Of a stretch of 25,766 bases of DNA, positions 21,140 to 25,766 are shown piece by piece. The stretch comes from Chromera velia (Eukaryota > Sar > Chromeraceae). The notes under the pieces were generated by a model. It searched no databases. It had not been told where the DNA came from and saw only the letters and a program-made list of their open reading frames with translations. The position numbers were made by a program, and so were the translations under genes. How positions within the stretch are numbered: position 1 is the stretch's first letter; every line of letters begins with the position of its first letter. The stretch spans positions 1-25,766 of the forward strand of contig JAHBMJ010001786.1 of NCBI GenBank assembly GCA_018398765.1, written 5' to 3'.

Positions 21140-22694
21140 GTAGGCTGGTTGATGATGATCTCTAGCGCCCCCCCCCTTTCCTTGGTTTTCCTGTTTCTTC
21201 GCCAGAATAATGTATGGTCTCGTGGCTCTGCTTCGACTTCTTCAACTAGTGGTGTGCAAGCTGTGCAGTGAAGGTTTAGCCTTGCTTCCACAAACAACAC
21301 TTTTTTGCTCCCTTTCCCAGAGACGGCAAGAATACCACTTCTTTGTTTTGCTCCGTTTTGACATCTCAGTGTAGAATCTCTGCTCGTTCAGCAGGTGAAA
21401 AAAGAGTGCATGCTTGATGCTTTTCTCTGGGATCGTGAGTAGCTTTTTCTGTCTTGACTGCGTGGTTGATCTCTTCTTTTTCACTCCTATGACCTTGGAT
21501 ACACTTATCGTTCGTGAAAAGTCTACTTGTTTCTGTCTGCGCTTTCGTGATCTCCTGAAAGATCTCTGGCGTGATAATGTGCATGATCGGCTGGGAAGTG
21601 TCTTTCTCTTCTTTCTTCCTGGAGACTCATCGTGTTTCTCGGTCAGACTCTGTCAGCTCTCTCTTTTGGGTCCCCCTTGCCGTTTCTCTGTGGCCGGTGT
21701 GTCCTTGGCTTTGGCTTTCTTCTCTCAAGAGAGGTGAGGAGTCGCGTCGAGGCATTGGACTTGCAAGTGTCCTAGAGGTAAACGTGATCTCTGACTTCAT
21801 CTTGGATATTCTTTGCAGTCCCTTGACGACCTCCATCCGACTGCCGTCTCCACGTCTTCGTCTCCGTCTCCGTCTCCAACATGTCCAACAGACTTAGAAG
21901 AGAGTCGGTCTGACGTCTGGACGTTTCTTTGGCTTTCGAACCTCATTCTTCTCTTCATAGAATTCTCGTCAGCGACTGTCTCTTTCCAAATTTATCCAGA
22001 CAGTTGGCGACTGAAAGTTTGGAGGCATCAAGAACAAAAAAAAACAAGAACAAGAGAAAGTTTGGAGGCATCAAGAACAAGAAACCGGCTGTCTTCTTCC
22101 TAAGAGACTTTCCACTCATTCCCACGATATATTTCGACAGCTTTTTCCACATTCTCTTGTTCCATGAAACCGATTCCCCCTGCGCACTCTCCACGCCTCA
22201 ATGGTCTGCCGGCCCTCCCCCCTGTCCCTTTGATTGTGCACGACTCCCGGCCGCTGGATTGACTGTCAATTGTGGTGTCATCCGATTGATCGTAAAAACT
22301 GTGACCACCTCGAATTGCATGGACACATGTATGGATATGGCATGCACGCAGGATTGAGGACCACAACCCCGCTCCGGAGGTTCATGGCGGGCAGTCTGCC
22401 CTCCCGACTCTCCGCCCCACCGTGGCGGACTTGAAAGCCTTTCCGTAAGTCTGTAGTGAATGCGGCTCGTCGAACCAGCTCGTTTGCCGGTTGAAGAGCA
22501 TCCTCTCTTTCTTTTTCGTGGTCTGAAGGACGACTGACGGGATCTGTCCTACTTGAGTGTCCCACCTGTTTGCTTCCTGTTCGTTCTGTGCTCTTCTGGA
22601 ATCAGCTTTGGGTCATGGCTGCAAACTCACCTGCCTGCATATGCGTTATTGCATGCATGTGTGCGAGTGTGCGTGTCTGTGCGTACACTGTGTG

Positions 22695-22736
<42 letters not shown>

Positions 22737-24665
22737 TGTGTGTGTGTTTGTGCAGTGACTTCGTGGAGAGGAAGTACAACAGTGGGATCTTCGCTTTTAA
22801 GGTTGGTTGTTTGGTTGGTGTGCTTCGCGTTCCTGCATGGGGTCCTACTCAGGCTTCCTTCCGCTAGGCTTTGAAATTCCTTTTCTTGTGTTCTTTGCCC
22901 TGGCCGCTGAACGCTTCTCTTCAACTGGCTGTGTGGCTCTCTTGGCCTTCTTTTCCTTTCCCTCTCCTCGCCTGTATCTCTTGGAACAGCCTCTCTCTTC
23001 AGAAGAACCTCTGTATACCGATTTTGAGTCTCCTAGTCTCCCTTTTCCATCGCACCCGATTGCCCTCATGCGGAGAACGTGCGTATGTATAGGGAGATGA
23101 GTTTGATCCTGAAGTCCCTGACGCTCTATCTATACCTTCTTTGCATTCTCCGGCCGGTGCCCTTGCTCATACGCATGAGTGCATACATGCAGCTGCAGCC
23201 CCCGAAGTGAGGTTGGCATCCCCGGGGGCCGGGTGGGTACGAGACTCCAGAGTTCCTGGATCGCACGCTGGGGGTACCAATGAGGCAAATGACGGTCCCG
23301 GCAAGTCTGACAGGAGCTGCTGGAGTCTCGATTCTGAGGAATGAAGACGCGACAAAGTTCTCTGGAAAGTCAGTCAGTTGATAACACAAACATCTGATTC
23401 AAGTAATCTGTAAGTCGACATACGTCAACGGATTCATTCGCTTAGCGGAATACTGGATGAGCTAGCTGGATGAGTCAACCTCGGCATACAGATCAGGCAG
23501 TCGACACAGAGATATCCACACACAGTAGCGTGCGCACGCGCACTCTCTCCCAGAGAATTAAGAGAGAGGAAGAGAGAACCAGGCTGAGCAGACCAACTGG
23601 CCGACATGGTTGTGACTGTAATTGAAATGCGCCTTTTCCCCACCCCCAGCACCCTTCTGTACATGTGGAGCTGATGAAATTGATAACGAATGCCGATAGG
23701 TTCAAGAAATTTCAAGAACATTATGATGCATGCATGAGTGGCTGCTTGCAGGACGATCAAAGAGTACAAGGAAGTGGCTGAGAAGTTGGCGAAGGGGACT
23801 GGGAGGGGAGCGGAGGAGAAGAAGAAGAAGAGAGAGAGCGGAGAGATGCCCGTGGAAGAAATCGAGAGGAGTTTCTGGAATTCGGTACGTCGGTCTGTCC
23901 GTCCCCCTTGTTTTTGTCTGCTCATGATAAACCTTCACATCGTCAATTCTTCTCCCCCAGCTTCTCACTGCATTCCATCATTTCGACCAGATTGCTTGTG
24001 AACATTCATGAAGCTTCACGCGCATGCATGAATAGCTGATCAATGCATTTACGTATTTTATCGTTTCTGCTTCTCACAGACAAAGCCCTTTTTCTTATCA
24101 TGCGCATGAAGTAGCCTGCATTCATTCTAGCTATGGTCAATTCCTCTTCTCTCTTTGTCTCCGTGCTGGCCCTAGCTCCAACATGCACGTGCGTGAGCGT
24201 GCAGGCGTCCTTGGTGGGAGCGGCGAGGGACCGTATGCCGATGTACGCGGCAGATGACGGTGGGGGCTCTTTCTTTGACAAGAAGACGTCCCCCTTCTCA
24301 TTCGAGAACATGCCAGGGGATCTCCTGAGGAAGCTTCCCTCTGTGCCTGGGGTAAACACCCCCTATGGCTACGTTGGTCAGTCAGTCAGTCAGCTGTCTC
24401 TTTATGTGAATGTTTAGAAACGAGGGACGTTCTTCTCTCTGTCTCTCTCACTCGAATTCATTCTTTCTTTCTTTCTTTCTTTCTTTCGTTCGTTCGTTCG
24501 TTCGTTCGTTGGTTCGTTCGTTCTTTCTTTCTTTCTTTCTTTTTCTTTCGTTCGTTCTTAAAGTTTCTTTCTTTCTTTTTTTTTTCTTTCTTTCTTTCTT
24601 TCGTTCGTTCGTTTGTTCGTTCTTTCTTTCTTTCTTTCTTTCTTTCTCTTTTTTTTCTTTCTTTT

Positions 24666-24701
<36 letters not shown>

Positions 24702-25416
24702 TCGTTCGTTCGTTCGTACGTTCGTTCTTTCGTTCTTTCTTTCTTTCTTTTCTTTCTTTCCGTCTCCTTCGTTTTTTCGTCTCGTAGTCTCTGCACAGCT
24801 GCCCTCTCTGATGGTTCTGTCCAGTGCCGCCTCTCTTTTTTCCCTTTTGCGTACCCTCGCCAGCTCATTAGATGAATCCTCCCTCGATCGGTCGACCTGG
24901 CTGGTATTGCAGGCATGTGGAGAACCTGCTTTGCGTGGCATAAGGAGGTCAGCCAGAAGGGGGGGTGTCTGTGTCTCAACTGGACTTGACAAAGTGTTTG
25001 GTGATCATTGATCTCTCTTTAATTAATTCTCCTTCGGTTTCTCTCGATCTTTCACTGTTTTTTCATTTACGTGTTTCATTTTGCTTTGTCTGTTGCCTTC
25101 GGTTCTCTGCAGCATCTGCTTTATTGCCACTCTCTCCATCCGATTCTTATTTTTTTCTTTGTCAGCGTCATTCAGCGTCCATTTTGAGGTGCTTTCCTGC
25201 TGAAACCCCGTCATGCAAGAACACATGCATGAAGGAAAATGAGGAATCATTCGCGTCGTTTTCCCTTTGCGGGAGACGGCATGTCCGTGGCTGCATTTGT
25301 TTGAAGGCACCTGCATGAATGTATGTCCTTTCAAATGTGGAAGTGTGAACTGACTATGTGTATGTGCAGGACATGGACCTGCCCTCCGCCAACTATCTGC
25401 ACCATGGCGCGTGCAA
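20959..25416 (+). CDS. JmjN-JmjC histone lysine demethylase, KDM4-like (3' end outside window, 5' exons uncertain)
   Basis: Well-supported exons are 22352-22444, 22756-22801, 23193-23206, 23752-23884, 24205-24376, 24913-24947 and 25370-25416, all phase-consistent, with the last donor (gtgagtgag) leading out of the window. They first encode a JmjN domain: [18 protein letters not shown], then SGIFAFKLQPPKT, matching the family pattern RPT..(E/D)..F..(Y/F)(I/V)E...GI.K..PPK. The JmjC domain begins about 80 residues later: NTPYGYVG joined to [15 protein letters not shown] and [12 protein letters not shown]. In KDM4 enzymes the His and Glu of WHxED hold iron, the two Tyr of PYxY line the methyl-lysine pocket, and the Asn of SxNYLH contacts 2-oxoglutarate; all are present. 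A nuclear demethylase acting on histone H3 lysines is inferred. The 5' part is unresolved: candidates are 20959-21139 ([15 protein letters not shown]), 21395-21434 and 21819-21907. The last of these splices in phase 2 to 22352. The first two do not join in phase directly. Confidence 0.8.
21819..21907 (+). other. Candidate exon upstream of the JmjN exon
   Basis: A good acceptor (attctttgcag) precedes [20 protein letters not shown] and then [10 protein letters not shown], ending before gtctga at 21908 in phase 2. That matches the phase of the exon at 22352. The donor is of the GTC type common in this window. Confidence 0.45.
22013..22080. repeat. 25-bp direct repeat
   Basis: The 25 bases at 22013-22037 (gaaagtttggaggcatcaag and five more) recur exactly at 22056-22080, an offset of 43. 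The offset is not a multiple of three, which fits intron sequence better than coding. Confidence 0.85.
22686..22754. repeat. GT microsatellite at an acceptor of gene D
   Basis: A GT-rich tract runs to within a few bases of the acceptor gtttgtgcag before the exon at 22756. Confidence 0.9.
23193..23206 (+). other. 14-nt coding microexon completing the JmjN domain
   Basis: Acceptor acatgcag, exon CTGCAGCCCCCGAA, donor gtgagg. It enters in phase 0 and leaves in phase 2, as its neighbours require. It encodes L-Q-P-P and, with the next exon, K, supplying the PPK motif that ends JmjN domains. An alternative exon of compatible phase (22989 to about 23078, beginning [13 protein letters not shown]) would not give this motif. 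Confidence 0.65.
24460..24775. repeat. (TTTC)n/(GTTC)n tetranucleotide tract in gene D intron
   Basis: About 310 bp alternate blocks of TTTC and GTTC units within the intron 24377-24912. The tract is open in several frames on both strands, which produces long artefactual reading frames. Confidence 0.95.
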
Positions 25417-25766
25417 GTGAGTGAGTGGGTGGGTGGGTGGGTGAAGGCCTTGGAAAAGGGAAAATGAGTCAGCCAGGAAAAGAGGGTCCGATCAAAGAAC
25501 GAGGCAGAGGAAGCCGTCGAGAGGGTCCATGGGTGGGTGAAAAGAGAACGAAAGAGAATTGAGGTGACCCGGCGGATGGATTTGAGAACTGTCTACTTGA
25601 GTGAGCAAGGACTAGCTCTCTTGTTTGAGTTCAAGTACCTTTCTTCGAATACTCGGGGCCTCAATCCTTTCTCCGCTCGATCCCTCTTTGTGTCATTGTG
25701 CGCTACATGTCGATTTGTCGGCTCTTTTCCGTGCGTGTGTGTGTGTGTCTCCCTCTCTCCCTCCCC
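25417..25766 (+). other. Intron of gene D running off the window
   Basis: Sequence after the donor gtgagtgagt. It holds GGGT units (25424-25443) and a short GT run near 25735. No further JmjC exon was recognised before the edge. Confidence 0.6.

Noticed and set aside
23126..23341. Open frame [13 protein letters not shown] onward around the 14-nt microexon
   Set aside because: Its upstream side needs a 23-nt intron or a stop read-through. Only the 14-nt exon within it, in another frame, fits the JmjN domain.
24410..24979. Long Phe/Ser-rich and Lys/Glu/Arg-rich reading frames on both strands
   Set aside because: They are translations of the TTTC/GTTC tetranucleotide tract, which has few stops in any frame, and they lie inside a JmjC intron.

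Overview
This is a stretch of intron-rich nuclear DNA from a unicellular eukaryote. By my reading it carries four spliced protein genes. I rebuilt the exon chains by hand, using reading frame, splice-site sequence, intron phase and domain content. No homology search or transcript data were available. The organism is most likely an alveolate alga or protist of the chromerid type (Chromera or Vitrella relatives). The grounds are many short to medium introns, frequent TGCATGCA-type motifs, several CCCH zinc fingers and a secreted cysteine-rich protein; this placement is tentative. In my models 26 of 31 acceptors read TGCAG, and 13 of 31 donors have C at the third intron base.

Layout. (A) 4778 to 1, minus strand, running off the left edge: a protein with two CCCH zinc fingers, a C3HC4 RING and a TRAF-like zinc finger, probably an RNA-linked E3 ubiquitin ligase. 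(Gap 1) 4779-5719: a head-to-head intergenic region with GCATGG/TGCATG repeats. (B) 5720-11802, plus strand: a predicted secreted protein of about 899 residues. It has an N-terminal cysteine-rich part, a run of 19 hexapeptides of type x-hydrophobic-x-hydrophobic-Ala-Pro, and a C-terminal region of unknown fold. (Gap 2) 11803-14641: no coding signal, containing an AT-rich block of about 2 kb with small GC-rich hairpin islands. (C) 20381 to 14642, minus strand: a complete protein of about 888 residues with four CCCH fingers, an acidic stretch and an Arg/Glu/Asp-rich tail, probably an RNA-processing factor. (Gap 3) 20382-20958: a second head-to-head region with a CATGCA run and a perfect 20-bp CG-rich palindrome. 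(D) about 20959 to beyond 25416, plus strand: a JmjN-JmjC histone lysine demethylase of KDM4 type. Its 5' exons are uncertain and its 3' end lies outside the window.

The genes form two divergent pairs (A/B and C/D), with B and C convergent on the AT-rich block. A, C and D are predicted to act on RNA, ubiquitin or chromatin. B is exported and is probably unrelated in function. The most unusual item is the hexapeptide solenoid of gene B, which stays in perfect six-residue register across an intron. Other points of note are the strand-biased GU and pyrimidine repeats in introns, the GTC donors, coding microexons of 14-31 nt, and the repeated placement of introns just before the second cysteine of CCCH fingers.
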